Of a stretch of DNA of 64,000 nucleotides, positions 34,118 through 42,462 are shown piece by piece. Under the pieces are notes generated by a model. The model saw only the letters and a list, made by a program, of their open reading frames with translations. It searched no databases and had not been told where the DNA came from. The translations under genes and the position numbers were made by a program. Each line of letters starts with the position of its first letter. Positions within the stretch are counted from its first letter, which is position 1. Origin of the DNA: Raineyella sp044508675 (GTDB lineage Bacteria > Actinomycetota > Actinomycetes > Propionibacteriales > Propionibacteriaceae). The DNA is taken from assembly GCA_044508675.1 (NCBI GenBank), contig JBIQHF010000012.1, positions 1 through 64,000 on the forward strand. Direction: 5' to 3'.

Positions 34118-34837
34118 TTAAGGGCGCATCCGGTTGTCGGTGTGGGCGAGGAAGACGTCCTCCAGCGTGCCGCCGTCGGCGGTCAGTTCCCTGAGGGTTC
34201 CCGACAGGGCGATGCGGCCGTGGTCGATGATCCAGATCTGGTCGGCCAGCTCGGCGGCCTCGTCCATCAGGTGGGTGGTGAGCAGCACCGAGACGCCGGC
34301 CTCGCGCAGGTCACGGACCAGCGACCACACCGAGCGGCGGGAGTGCGGGTCCATCCCGGCGGTCGGTTCGTCGAGGAACACCAGGTCGGGGCGGCCGATG
34401 ATGGCGCCGGCCAGGTTGACGGCCTGCTGCTGGCCACCGGAGAGCCGGCGGTACGGGGTCGAGGCGAAGTCGTGCAGGCCCAGCCGGTCCGCGAGCGGCT
34501 CGACCGGCAGCGGGTTGGCGTGCAGGGAGGCCAGGTAGCGCAGCAGCTCCAGCGGCCTGATCCCGGACCAGGCTCCGGCGCTCTGCGGCATCAGCCCGAC
34601 CCGGCCGTGCGCGCCGGCGGTGGCGGCATCGGTCCCCATGATCCGGATCGTGCCCGAGTCGGGAACGAGGATGCCGGTGCAGCAGCGGATCAGCGTGGTC
34701 TTGCCGGCGCCGTTGGGCCCGAGCAGCGCTGTCACCTGGCCGCGCTGGGCCTCCAGGGAGAGGTCGTCGATGATGGTGCGCCCGCCGAGGCGTACGACGA
34801 GGTCGTCGATCCGGAGGGCGGCTGGGACATCTGGCAC
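34118..34837 (-). CDS. ABC transporter ATP-binding protein (ctaA-linked)
   Basis: ATPase of 239 aa with Walker A GPNGAGKTT at about 40-48, a degenerate signature LSGGQQQAVN, Walker B LVFLDEPTAGMDP and switch histidine in LTTHLMDEA. The start is GTG 34837. It is the partner of the ABC-2 permease at 31990-32769; in actinobacteria the two genes usually adjoin, upstream of ctaA. Here the TnpB element intervenes and its right end comes within a few bases of the stop codon (TAA, 34118-34120), so the last residues may have been altered by the insertion. The role is unknown; a link to heme or copper transport for the oxidase is only suggested by context. Confidence 0.9.
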   Translation of the reverse strand: MPDVPAALRIDDLVVRLGGRTIIDDLSLEAQRGQVTALLGPNGAGKTTLIRCCTGILVPDSGTIRIMGTDAATAGAHGRVGLMPQSAGAWSGIRPLELLRYLASLHANPLPVEPLADRLGLHDFASTPYRRLSGGQQQAVNLAGAIIGRPDLVFLDEPTAGMDPHSRRSVWSLVRDLREAGVSVLLTTHLMDEAAELADQIWIIDHGRIALSGTLRELTADGGTLEDVFLAHTDNRMRP

Positions 34838-34914
34838 GTGGTGAGTCTAGGCGCCTGTCAGCGGGGAGAGCGGCGGGACCCGGGCGCTGGACCCCGGGCC
34901 CCGGCCACCCCGCC

Positions 34915-34942
34915 AGTCACCAGGAGACAGTCACCAGGAGAC
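34915..34942. repeat. 14-bp tandem duplication at the ALDH stop codon
   Basis: Two perfect adjacent copies of agtcaccaggagac (34915-34928 and 34929-34942). The second contains the stop codon and last codons of the aldehyde dehydrogenase on the minus strand. The first is a non-coding copy just beyond the stop. Confidence 0.85.
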
Positions 34943-36379
34943 CGCGGTGTACTTGCTCTCCAGGTAGGCCAGCAGGCCCTCATGGCCGCCCTCGCGGCCG
35001 AATCCGCTCTCCTTCCAGCCGCCGAACGGGGCGGCCGGATCGGAGACCACGCCGCGGTTGATGCCGACCATGCCGGTCTCGAGCCGGTCCGAGATGTACA
35101 GGCCGGACGTCAGGTCCTGCGTCATGACGTACGCGACCAGTCCGGCGTCGACCGCGTTGGCCCGCTCGATAACGTCGTCGACGTCGGTGAACGTGGCGAC
35201 GGGGGCGACCGGCCCGAAGATCTCCTCCTGCATCGCCCGGGCGTCCAGGGGCACGTTGCGCAGCAGCGTCGGCTGCAGGAAGTAGCCGGGGGAGTCGACG
35301 GCGTGGCCGCCGGTCGCGACCGCGGCACCGCGGTCGTCGGCGTCGGCGATCAGTTCGAGGATGCCGTCGCGCTCCTTGCGGCTGGCCATCGCGCCGAGGT
35401 CCACGCCCGGCTCCAGGCCGTGGCCGACGGTCAGCCTGGACATCGCCTCCGCGAAGCGGCGGGAGAACTCGGCCTCGACCGACTCGTGCACGTAGAAGCG
35501 GTTCGCGGCGGTGCAGGCCTGGCCGCCGTTGCGCAGCTTGGCGACCATGGCGCTCGCCACGGCGACATCCAGGTCGGCATCGGCCAGCACGATGAACGGG
35601 GCGTTGCCGCCCAGCTCCATCGACGTCCGCATCACGTTCTGGGCGGCCTGTCCGATCAGGATCTTGCCGACCTCGGTCGAGCCGGTGAAGGACAGCTTGC
35701 GGACCCGCTTGTCCGCCATCATCGCCGCGACGGTGGACGAGGACGAGGAGGGGGTGACCACGTTGACCACCCCGGCCGGGGCGCCGGCCTCCTCGAAGAC
35801 CTGCGCCATCGCCAGCGCGGTCAGCGGGGTCTCCTTGGCCGGCTTCAGCACGACGGTGCAGCCGGCGGCCAGCGCCGGGCCGATCTTGCGGGTCGCCATC
35901 GCGGCCGGGAAGTTCCACGGGGTGACGAACAGCGACACCCCCACCGGGTGCATCGTGGTGAGGATCCGGTAGCCGCCGGCGGGTGCGGTGGTGACGGTGC
36001 CCTGCACCCGGCAGGCCTCCTCGGAGAACCACCGCAGGAACTCCGCCGCGTAGTTGACCTCGGCGACCGCATCGCCCAGGGACTTGCCGCTCTCCAGGGT
36101 GATCAGCTTCGCGAAGTCGTCACGCTGGGCGATCATCAGCTCGAACGAGCGTCGCAGCACCTCCCCGCGCGCCCGCGGCGGGGTCGCCGCCCACTCGGCC
36201 GCCGCGCCGTCGGCGGCGGCCACCGCGGCCAGGCAGTCGTCGATCGTGGAGTCGGTGATCTCGGTGATGGGGGTGCCCCTGCCGGGATCCTCCACCGGGA
36301 ACGTGCTCCCGTCCGACGCGCCGCGCCACTCGCCGCCGATGAACTGCTTGCCTTCCAGGGCCTTTTCGTAGGCTGTCAT
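34931..36379 (-). CDS. NAD(P)-dependent aldehyde dehydrogenase (succinate-semialdehyde dehydrogenase-like)
   Basis: ALDH-superfamily enzyme of 482 aa oxidising an aldehyde to its acid. Catalytic Cys289 is in GGQACTAANRF, general base Glu255 in SMELGGNAP, and Asn156 and Lys179 are in TPWNFPAAM and LKPAKETPL. Overall it resembles GabD/succinate-semialdehyde or hydroxymuconic-semialdehyde types. It is the last gene of the leftward catabolic operon. It has a close paralogue at 37803-39302, with stretches of nearly identical DNA. In context it may oxidise the aldehyde released by the DapA-family lyase or a ring-cleavage semialdehyde. Confidence 0.88.
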   Translation of the reverse strand: MTAYEKALEGKQFIGGEWRGASDGSTFPVEDPGRGTPITEITDSTIDDCLAAVAAADGAAAEWAATPPRARGEVLRRSFELMIAQRDDFAKLITLESGKSLGDAVAEVNYAAEFLRWFSEEACRVQGTVTTAPAGGYRILTTMHPVGVSLFVTPWNFPAAMATRKIGPALAAGCTVVLKPAKETPLTALAMAQVFEEAGAPAGVVNVVTPSSSSSTVAAMMADKRVRKLSFTGSTEVGKILIGQAAQNVMRTSMELGGNAPFIVLADADLDVAVASAMVAKLRNGGQACTAANRFYVHESVEAEFSRRFAEAMSRLTVGHGLEPGVDLGAMASRKERDGILELIADADDRGAAVATGGHAVDSPGYFLQPTLLRNVPLDARAMQEEIFGPVAPVATFTDVDDVIERANAVDAGLVAYVMTQDLTSGLYISDRLETGMVGINRGVVSDPAAPFGGWKESGFGREGGHEGLLAYLESKYTAVSW

Positions 36380-36424
36380 GCTCCTATCCTCCCCCCATGC
36401 CCGTGGGGGGAGAACAGGGGACGG

Positions 36425-37201
36425 TCACCCCAGGAACTCGGCGAGCAGGCCTCGGATCTGTTCGGGGGCCTCGTGGTTGCAGATGTGGCCACTGTCGGTG
36501 ACGACCCGCAGATCGGCGTGGTCGAGGCGGTCGGCCATCGCGGTCATCGCGTCGACGGGGCCGCCGCCGTGGTCGTGCTCGGCGGCCACGAGCAGGGTCG
36601 GTACGGCGAGGGCCGGCAGCCGGTCCTCGAAGTCCATCTCGATGAACGCGCCGACGTAGGCCACGTAGCCCTCGACCGAGCTGTGGCGGAAGCCGGCCCT
36701 GAGCGCTTCGGCGACCTCGGGGTGTGCGGCGCGGAACTCGGCGGACAACCAGCGGTCGACGGTGGCCCCGGCCAGCTCGTTCAGCCCGTGGTCGCGCGCG
36801 TACGCCTGGCGGTCGCGCCAGAAGTCGCGTCGGCCCTCCGGCTGGCGGGGGCGGCAGCAGCAGGCGACGATCCGCTCCACCCGGTCCGGATGCTCCAGGC
36901 CGAGCACCAGCGTGGTCGACCCGCCGAAGCCGAGCCCCACCATGCTGGAGCGCTCGATGCCCAGCTCGTCCCACAGCTGCACGATGCCCGCGGCCACCCC
37001 CTCGATCCGCAGGTCGGGGGGAGGGGCCTCGCTCTCGCCGCAGCCCCATGGCTCGAAGCGGAGCACCCGGTGGGTGGCGGACAGCTCCTCGGCCTGGCGG
37101 GCCCAGAACGTCGCGTCGTTGCCGATGCCGGGCACGAAGGTCACCCATGGCGCCCCCTCGGGCCCGGCGACGTACGACTGCAGGTGCGGCAGACCGGCCA
37201 T
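36425..37201 (-). CDS. Alpha/beta hydrolase-fold protein with Gly at the nucleophile position
   Basis: Protein of 258 aa with the fold of meta-cleavage-product hydrolases and 3-oxoadipate lactonases. The oxyanion region reads FVPGIGNDATFW, the acid loop AEHDHGGG and the histidine DSGHICNHE. The nucleophile elbow, usually G-x-S-x-G-G, here reads G-L-G-F-G-G, so residue 91 is Gly (codon GGC, complement of 36929-36931) instead of Ser. One base change from AGC would explain it. The protein may be catalytically dead, or may do chemistry that does not need a nucleophile. It starts 1 bp before the preceding gene's stop, in the same operon. Confidence 0.85.
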   Translation of the reverse strand: MAGLPHLQSYVAGPEGAPWVTFVPGIGNDATFWARQAEELSATHRVLRFEPWGCGESEAPPPDLRIEGVAAGIVQLWDELGIERSSMVGLGFGGSTTLVLGLEHPDRVERIVACCCRPRQPEGRRDFWRDRQAYARDHGLNELAGATVDRWLSAEFRAAHPEVAEALRAGFRHSSVEGYVAYVGAFIEMDFEDRLPALAVPTLLVAAEHDHGGGPVDAMTAMADRLDHADLRVVTDSGHICNHEAPEQIRGLLAEFLG

Positions 37202-37202
37202 C

Positions 37203-37778
37203 TCAGGCACCCTTCGGGGTCGGGCGCTGGTGCGGGGCGCCGGGGATGAAGTCGTCGGTCGTGCCGGCCTGGAAGCCCTCCAGGGCCTCCAGGGCGACGC
37301 CGTCGACGTAGTACAGCTCGGTGTAGCAGCCGATGGCCTCGCGGGTGTCCCAGTAGCTCCACTTGCAGTTGCCGGCCTCCGCGGTGAACCAACCGGCCAT
37401 CGCCTTGACCAGGCCCTTGGTGGCGTAGTGCGCCTCGGCCGCCTCGAACTCGGCCAGGTCCTGCACCCGGAAGCCGATGTGGTGCGGTCCGGTGCCGTGC
37501 TCGTCGAGCCAGTCCCGGTAGATGGAGCGACCACCGTCGTGCTCGGCGAGCTCGATCAGCGTGTCGCCGGCGAAGCCGTACGCACAGCTGAACTGGAAGT
37601 CCTCCGGCTCGCCCCAGTACTCCTTGTCGACCTGGTGCCTTGCCAGGTCGTACGCCTTGGACCAGCGCTCCACGCCGCTGACCGTACGCCAGTGCTCGAT
37701 CGCGATGTCCAGGTCCTCGACCACGAAGCAGATCTGGTCGAAGGACCTGCCGATGAAGGCCGGGATGTCGTCAGCCAT
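37203..37778 (-). CDS. VOC (glyoxalase/dioxygenase) family protein
   Basis: Protein of 191 aa with two beta-alpha-beta-beta-beta VOC modules. The first starts with FDQICFVVEDLDIAIEHW, and the second with PHHIGFRVQDL. A metal-site histidine in GPHHIGF and glutamate in CYTELYYVDG are visible. Size and pattern fit the Glo-EDI-BRP subgroup of epimerases and lyases rather than extradiol dioxygenases. It lies between the ALDH and the Ser-less hydrolase-fold gene and is probably cotranscribed. It could isomerise or cleave a ring-fission intermediate. The specific reaction is unknown. Confidence 0.8.
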   Translation of the reverse strand: MADDIPAFIGRSFDQICFVVEDLDIAIEHWRTVSGVERWSKAYDLARHQVDKEYWGEPEDFQFSCAYGFAGDTLIELAEHDGGRSIYRDWLDEHGTGPHHIGFRVQDLAEFEAAEAHYATKGLVKAMAGWFTAEAGNCKWSYWDTREAIGCYTELYYVDGVALEALEGFQAGTTDDFIPGAPHQRPTPKGA

Positions 37779-37802
37779 GTCGTTCTCCTCGTGCCGGGCC
37801 GC

Positions 37803-39302
37803 TCACCAGGAGACGGCGGTGTACTTGCTCTCCAGGTACTCCAGCAGGCCCTCGTGGCCGCCCTCCTTGCCGATCCCGGACTCCTTCCAGCCGCCGAACG
37901 GGGCCGCCGGGTCGGAGACCTTGCCGCGGTTGATACCGACCATGCCGGCCTCGATCCGGCCGGCCAGGCCCATGCCCTGCGCCAGGTCGGTGGTCTGGAC
38001 GAAGGCGACCAGGCCGACCTCGACGTCATTGGCCTGCTCGATCACGTCCTCTAGCTCGGTGAAGGTCACGATCGGGGCGACCGGGCCGAAGATCTCCTCG
38101 CGGATGCAGCGGGCATCGCGCGGCACGTTGCGCAGCAGCGTCGGCTGCAGGAAGTAGCCGGGGGAGTCCACCGCCTCGCCGCCACAGACCAGCTCGGCGC
38201 CGCGGGCCTTCGCGTCCTCGATCAGCTCGAGCATGCCGTCGCGCTCCTTGCGGGTGACCATCGCGCCGAGGTTGTTGTCCGGGTCCAGGCCGTGGCCGAC
38301 CCGCAGCCCACCCATGGCTGCGGCGAACCGCTCGACGAACTCGGCCTCGACCGACTCGTGCACGTAGAAGCGGTTCGCGGCGGTGCAGGACTGGCCGCCG
38401 TTGCGGAACTTGGCGACCATGGCGCTGGCCACGGCGACGTCCAGGTCGGCGTCCGGCAGGACGATGAAGGGGGCGTTGCCGCCCAGCTCCATGGACGTCC
38501 GCAGGACGCGCTTGGCCGCCTGCCCCATCAGGACCTTGCCGACGCCGGTCGACCCGGTGAAGGAGATCTTCGCGACCCGGGGGTCGGCCATCATCGCCGC
38601 GACCGTGGCCGACGACCTCGACGGCGTGACGACGTTGATCACGCCGGCCGGGACACCGGCCTGCTCGAAGACCGCCGCCATCGCGAGTGCGGTCAGCGGG
38701 GTCTCCTTGGCCGGCTTGAGGATGGTGGTGCAGCCGGCGGCCAGGGCCGGGCCGATCTTGCGGGTCGCCATTGCGGCCGGGAAGTTCCACGGGGTGACGA
38801 AGAGCGAGACGCCGACCGGGTGCAGGGTGGTGACGATGTTGTAGTCCCCGGTGGGGGCGGTGGTGACCGTCCCGCCGGCGCGGCAGGCCTCCTCGGAGAA
38901 CCAGCGCAGGAACTCGGCGCCGTAGTCGACCTCGCCCTGGGCCTCGGCGTACGCCTTGCCCGACTCCAGTGAGATCAGCCTGGCGATGTCGTCGCGGTGG
39001 GCGATCATCAGGTCGAACGCCCGCCGCAGGATCTCACCACGGGTCCGGGGGGCGGTGGCGGCCCAGTCCGCGGCCGCCGCATCTGCGGCGGCCACCGCTG
39101 CCAGGCAATCCTCCAGGGTAGAATCCGCGACCTGCGCGAAGACCTGTGCCGTGCCCGGGTCCTCGACGCCGAAGGTGGCTCCGCTCGAGGCGTCGCGCCA
39201 CTGGCCGCCGATGTACTGCTGGCCCGCCATGGCCCGCTCGTACGCCGTCATCGTCCCGGCGCCCCGGACCGACTGTTCGGTGCTCATCGTCTCGGTGCTC
39301 AT
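37803..39302 (-). CDS. NAD(P)-dependent aldehyde dehydrogenase, paralogue of 34931-36379
   Basis: ALDH of 499 aa, full-length, with catalytic Cys306 in GGQSCTAANRF and Glu272 in SMELGGNAP. It aligns without gaps to the 482-aa paralogue over the core once a 17-residue N-terminal extension is removed, and blocks of DNA such as 38338-38404 match the other copy almost base for base. The start region contains a 15-bp duplication encoding MSTET-MSTEQ, so ATG 39302, 39287 or 39251 could be used. It is placed directly downstream of the DapA-family gene, so an aldehyde formed by that lyase is its most likely substrate. Confidence 0.88.
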   Translation of the reverse strand: MSTETMSTEQSVRGAGTMTAYERAMAGQQYIGGQWRDASSGATFGVEDPGTAQVFAQVADSTLEDCLAAVAAADAAAADWAATAPRTRGEILRRAFDLMIAHRDDIARLISLESGKAYAEAQGEVDYGAEFLRWFSEEACRAGGTVTTAPTGDYNIVTTLHPVGVSLFVTPWNFPAAMATRKIGPALAAGCTTILKPAKETPLTALAMAAVFEQAGVPAGVINVVTPSRSSATVAAMMADPRVAKISFTGSTGVGKVLMGQAAKRVLRTSMELGGNAPFIVLPDADLDVAVASAMVAKFRNGGQSCTAANRFYVHESVEAEFVERFAAAMGGLRVGHGLDPDNNLGAMVTRKERDGMLELIEDAKARGAELVCGGEAVDSPGYFLQPTLLRNVPRDARCIREEIFGPVAPIVTFTELEDVIEQANDVEVGLVAFVQTTDLAQGMGLAGRIEAGMVGINRGKVSDPAAPFGGWKESGIGKEGGHEGLLEYLESKYTAVSW

Positions 39303-39307
39303 CGTCG
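39278..39307. repeat. 15-bp tandem duplication at the ALDH start
   Basis: cggtgctcatcgtct is followed by a second copy differing only in the last base (39278-39292 and 39293-39307). On the minus strand it doubles the ATG-containing start of the aldehyde dehydrogenase and gives two in-frame start codons. Confidence 0.85.
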
Positions 39308-39317
39308 TTCTCCTTCT

Positions 39318-40334
39318 TCAGGCCTGGACGCGACCGGCCATGAAGGCCTCGTCCGGGTCGTCGGTGCAGGGCAGCCCGGCGGCCTTCAGGCCGGCACGCA
39401 GCGCCTTCATGTGCTTGTCGGGCAGGCGGGTCATCGGGTGGCGCAGCGCACCGCCGTTGAAGCCGGCCAGCCAGTCCTGGTACTTCCAGGACGTACGGTT
39501 CAGCGTCGAGATGCCCGGCATGTACGAGGAGCCGACCGCGTCATTGGCCAGGCGCGCCGGCATGGTGGCCCAGAACGACTCCATCGCCTGCTCCCACTGA
39601 CCGTTGCGGGCCATCGCGAACGCCTTGGGGTAGTAGTCGCTCATCCACTGGGTGTTCGAGGTGCCGGAGAACTGGATGTCCAGCACGTCCATCAGCGGCA
39701 GGCACTGGTTCTCGATCGGGTGGTTGACGACGATGTCGTCCTTGAAGTGGTGCATCATCTCGACGATGCCGATCGGCTGCGGGTAGCCCTGCTCGGCCTT
39801 GATCGCGACCACGTTGGGGATCGTGTCGATCATCTTGCGGATCAGTGCGACCGACATGCCGGCCGGGTGGACGCGCTCGAAGCCCCACAGCGGGATCGGG
39901 AACAGCATCACGGCCAGGTCGACCGCATCGCAGAAGGCCTTGGTGTAGTCGTAGATCTGCTGCTCGCTGGTCGGCCAGAACTGGGCCGGGTAGGATAGCA
40001 GGGCGATGTCGGCACCGGCCTTCTCGGCCAGCTTGGCCGCGTAGATGTTCTCCTCCAGGGTTGGGAAGGCCGCGTGGAAGAACAGCTTGGTGCGTCCCGC
40101 GGAGGCCTCGCGCGCCACGGCGGTGAACTCGGCGTTCTCCTCCGGGGTGATGTTGGTCTCCGCCATGACCAGCGTGTAGTCGTAGCCGAGCTCGGCGATC
40201 TTGTTGATGTCGTACGCGATCGCGTTGCGGTTGAGCTGCTTCAGGTCGGGGGTGAAGGAGGGATTGCTCACCCCGGACACGCCGACCAGGTGCTCCCGGG
40301 CCCAGTCCCGCGCCTCGTTCTTCTGGTAGTCCAT
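39318..40334 (-). CDS. DapA-family (class I) lyase/aldolase
   Basis: TIM-barrel enzyme of 338 aa in the dihydrodipicolinate synthase/N-acetylneuraminate lyase superfamily. The Schiff-base lysine is K179 in NVVAIKAEQGYP. Where DapA has Tyr in a YN-x-P motif, this protein reads MLFPIPLWG, with Phe145. That argues against true dihydrodipicolinate synthesis. Related hydratase-aldolases (hydroxybenzylidenepyruvate type) split aromatic acylpyruvates into pyruvate and an aldehyde, and an ALDH gene follows 15 bp downstream. It sits in the leftward operon of the catabolic island, after the ornithine cyclodeaminase-like gene. Confidence 0.85.
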   Translation of the reverse strand: MDYQKNEARDWAREHLVGVSGVSNPSFTPDLKQLNRNAIAYDINKIAELGYDYTLVMAETNITPEENAEFTAVAREASAGRTKLFFHAAFPTLEENIYAAKLAEKAGADIALLSYPAQFWPTSEQQIYDYTKAFCDAVDLAVMLFPIPLWGFERVHPAGMSVALIRKMIDTIPNVVAIKAEQGYPQPIGIVEMMHHFKDDIVVNHPIENQCLPLMDVLDIQFSGTSNTQWMSDYYPKAFAMARNGQWEQAMESFWATMPARLANDAVGSSYMPGISTLNRTSWKYQDWLAGFNGGALRHPMTRLPDKHMKALRAGLKAAGLPCTDDPDEAFMAGRVQA

Positions 40335-40375
40335 GCTGTATCTCCTGTGATCGCTGGTGGCTCAGTGGTGGGGTG

Positions 40376-41392
40376 CTACTTGTCGATCGGCTGGATCGGG
40401 GAGTCGACGACGGTGCCGAGGCCGAGCTGCTCGGCCTTCTCGAGCAGCTGCTCGGCGACGACGATGTCCTGCAGCGCCGAGCCGACCGACTTGTAGACCA
40501 CGATCTCGTCGGGGCCGCAGCGGGCCGGGTGCCGGCCGGAGGCAACGTCGGCCAACGAGATCAGCCGTCCGTCGAAGTCGATGCCCTCGGCCCTGGCGGC
40601 CAGGAAGTCGCCGGTGTCCTCGCTGACCTCCTCGACCATGTCGGCGACGATCCGGGCGGCGCTGGCCAGCAGGTCGGTGCCAACCTCGCGCTGCTCTGGC
40701 AGGGTCGAGCCGATCGACACCACGGTGGTGCCGGGGGCGACCCAGGCGCCTTCGAGGGTGGGCGACTCGTCGCGGGAGCGGGCCGCGCAGAGGATGACGT
40801 CGGCGTCGCGTACGGCCTCCTCGGCGCTGGCCGCCGGCGTGACGGCCACGCCCGTCTCGGACAGGGCCCGCTCGGTGAAGGACTGCCGTGAGGTCTGGCG
40901 CGGGCTGAACACGGTGGCCGAGGCGATCTGGCGGATCTTCGAGACGGCGATGAAGTGGTTGTAGGCCTCGAAGCCCGAACCGACCACCGCGACCCGCAGC
41001 GGTCGGTCCGGGGCGGCGGCGTCGACGAATACCGCGGAAGTGGCTGCGGTCCGCAGGCCGGTGATGTGGTTGCCATCGACGAGTGCCTTCAAGGTGGCGA
41101 CCTCGCGGTCGATCAGCACGATCGTGTAGCTGGCCTTCACGTTCTGCCGATTGACGGTGATCATCTTCGCCCCGACGTGCTGGCCGGAGGTCGAGATCGC
41201 GGTCATGCCGCGCAGCCAGATGCCGGTGTCGCGGGCCATCGAGCGCATCGGGACCATCTCGTCGGTGAGATGGCGACCGTACGCGTCACGCAGGGCGTCG
41301 ATCGCCCCGCGCCAGTCGGCGAGCTGCTCGACGTCGGCGGCGCTCAGCATCCGCAGGCTGCCGGCGGGGGTGGTGATGGGACTGTGGGACAC
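40376..41392 (-). CDS. Ornithine cyclodeaminase/mu-crystallin family protein
   Basis: NAD(P)-binding protein of 338 aa. The Rossmann segment is VAVVGSGFEAYNHFIAVSK. The substrate-side VGAKMITVNRQN and DGNHITGLRTAATSAV segments are typical, and the conserved Asp is in DMVEEVSEDTGD. The family includes ornithine cyclodeaminases, ketimine (mu-crystallin) reductases and related imine reductases. Its position between an extradiol dioxygenase and a DapA-like lyase suggests a cyclic imine or amino intermediate, pointing to a nitrogen-containing substrate. This is inference, because family members vary widely. Confidence 0.85.
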   Translation of the reverse strand: MSHSPITTPAGSLRMLSAADVEQLADWRGAIDALRDAYGRHLTDEMVPMRSMARDTGIWLRGMTAISTSGQHVGAKMITVNRQNVKASYTIVLIDREVATLKALVDGNHITGLRTAATSAVFVDAAAPDRPLRVAVVGSGFEAYNHFIAVSKIRQIASATVFSPRQTSRQSFTERALSETGVAVTPAASAEEAVRDADVILCAARSRDESPTLEGAWVAPGTTVVSIGSTLPEQREVGTDLLASAARIVADMVEEVSEDTGDFLAARAEGIDFDGRLISLADVASGRHPARCGPDEIVVYKSVGSALQDIVVAEQLLEKAEQLGLGTVVDSPIQPIDK

Positions 41393-41410
41393 GGTGCCTC
41401 CTCGGGCGGC

Positions 41411-42337
41411 TCAGACGGGCGAGGAGGCCCAGAGCTTCTGGTCGGGATCGTTGGCCTGGGCGGCGATCATCGCCTCGGTGATCGCCCCGCCAAGGCCCCA
41501 CTGGTCCTGGGTCTCCGGCTTCATGTCGTACGTGCGCGGCTCGTGGTTCTCGTCGTCGACGACCTCCAGCGCAGTGGTGTACTCGTGGACGTTGCCGTTG
41601 GGATCGAGGTAGTAGGCGAAGCTGTTGTCACCGGCGGTGTGGCGGCCCGGGCCCCACAGCATCTCCCGGCCCGCGCGGAGCAGGCGTCCGGAGCCACGCA
41701 GGTACTCATCGATCCCGCGCATCTCGAAGGAGATGTGGTTGACCGCGGTGTGCCGGCCGCGGCCGAGGGCGAGGATGTGGTGCTGGGAGCCGGAGCGCAT
41801 GAAGCAGAGCACGTTGCCCAGCCAGTCGGTGACCCGCAGCCCCAGGTACTCCTGGTAGAAGTCGCGCATCGTGTCGATGTTCGGGGTGTTGATCACGAAG
41901 TGGCTGAGGCTCTGTGGGACCGACTCGCGCTCCTCGAGCGGGCGGTGCGGCTTCGCGACCACGTCGGCCGAGACCTCGACCAGGACACCGTCCGGGTCAT
42001 AGAAACGGACCCCGTAGCCGCCGCCGGGCGTGTCCAGGCAGTGGGGCTCGCGCTCGATCCGGACGTTGCCGGCGATCAGGCGCTCGGCCAGCCGGTCGAC
42101 GTCGGCGGCGCTGTGGGCGGCGTACGCGACCAGGTCCATGCCCTTCTGCTCGTCCTCGCGCAGCCGCATGACGTACTGCTCGGGATCGGCGGGGGTGCCC
42201 CAGAAGGACAGCCCGGAGTCATCGGCCACCTTCTCCAGGCCCCACAGGTCCTGGTAGAAGTCGACCGCTTCGCGGTAGTTCGGGACGGCCAGGGCGACGT
42301 GCCGGACGTGGCTGACGGGGCGGAACGGTTCCTGCAT
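41411..42337 (-). CDS. Extradiol ring-cleavage dioxygenase, VOC (type I) family
   Basis: Enzyme of 308 aa with two VOC domains (about 10-125 and 143-265), the build of BphC/XylE-type dioxygenases. The three Fe(II) ligands are recognisable in the C-terminal domain: His146 (SHFVINTP), His201 (VNHISFEM) and Glu252 (NVHEYTTAL). It cleaves a catechol-like ring next to a hydroxyl group. It is the first gene of the leftward operon and divergent from the LysR gene, which should control it. A second, different extradiol enzyme is at 51288-52274. Confidence 0.9.
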   Translation of the reverse strand: MQEPFRPVSHVRHVALAVPNYREAVDFYQDLWGLEKVADDSGLSFWGTPADPEQYVMRLREDEQKGMDLVAYAAHSAADVDRLAERLIAGNVRIEREPHCLDTPGGGYGVRFYDPDGVLVEVSADVVAKPHRPLEERESVPQSLSHFVINTPNIDTMRDFYQEYLGLRVTDWLGNVLCFMRSGSQHHILALGRGRHTAVNHISFEMRGIDEYLRGSGRLLRAGREMLWGPGRHTAGDNSFAYYLDPNGNVHEYTTALEVVDDENHEPRTYDMKPETQDQWGLGGAITEAMIAAQANDPDQKLWASSPV

Positions 42338-42462
42338 GGGTACTCCTCCTCCTTGAGGATTGCGCTCGCTGTCTGTGCGAGGGGCTCGCGGCTGGTGCTG
42401 TGATGGGATGAGGCTAGGTGGAATGGGAACTACACCACAAACAATCCCTGATGATTCTCTGT

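Noticed and set aside
39318..40334. Assignment as dihydrodipicolinate synthase (lysine synthesis)
   Set aside because: The conserved catalytic tyrosine is Phe and the gene sits in a catabolic operon.
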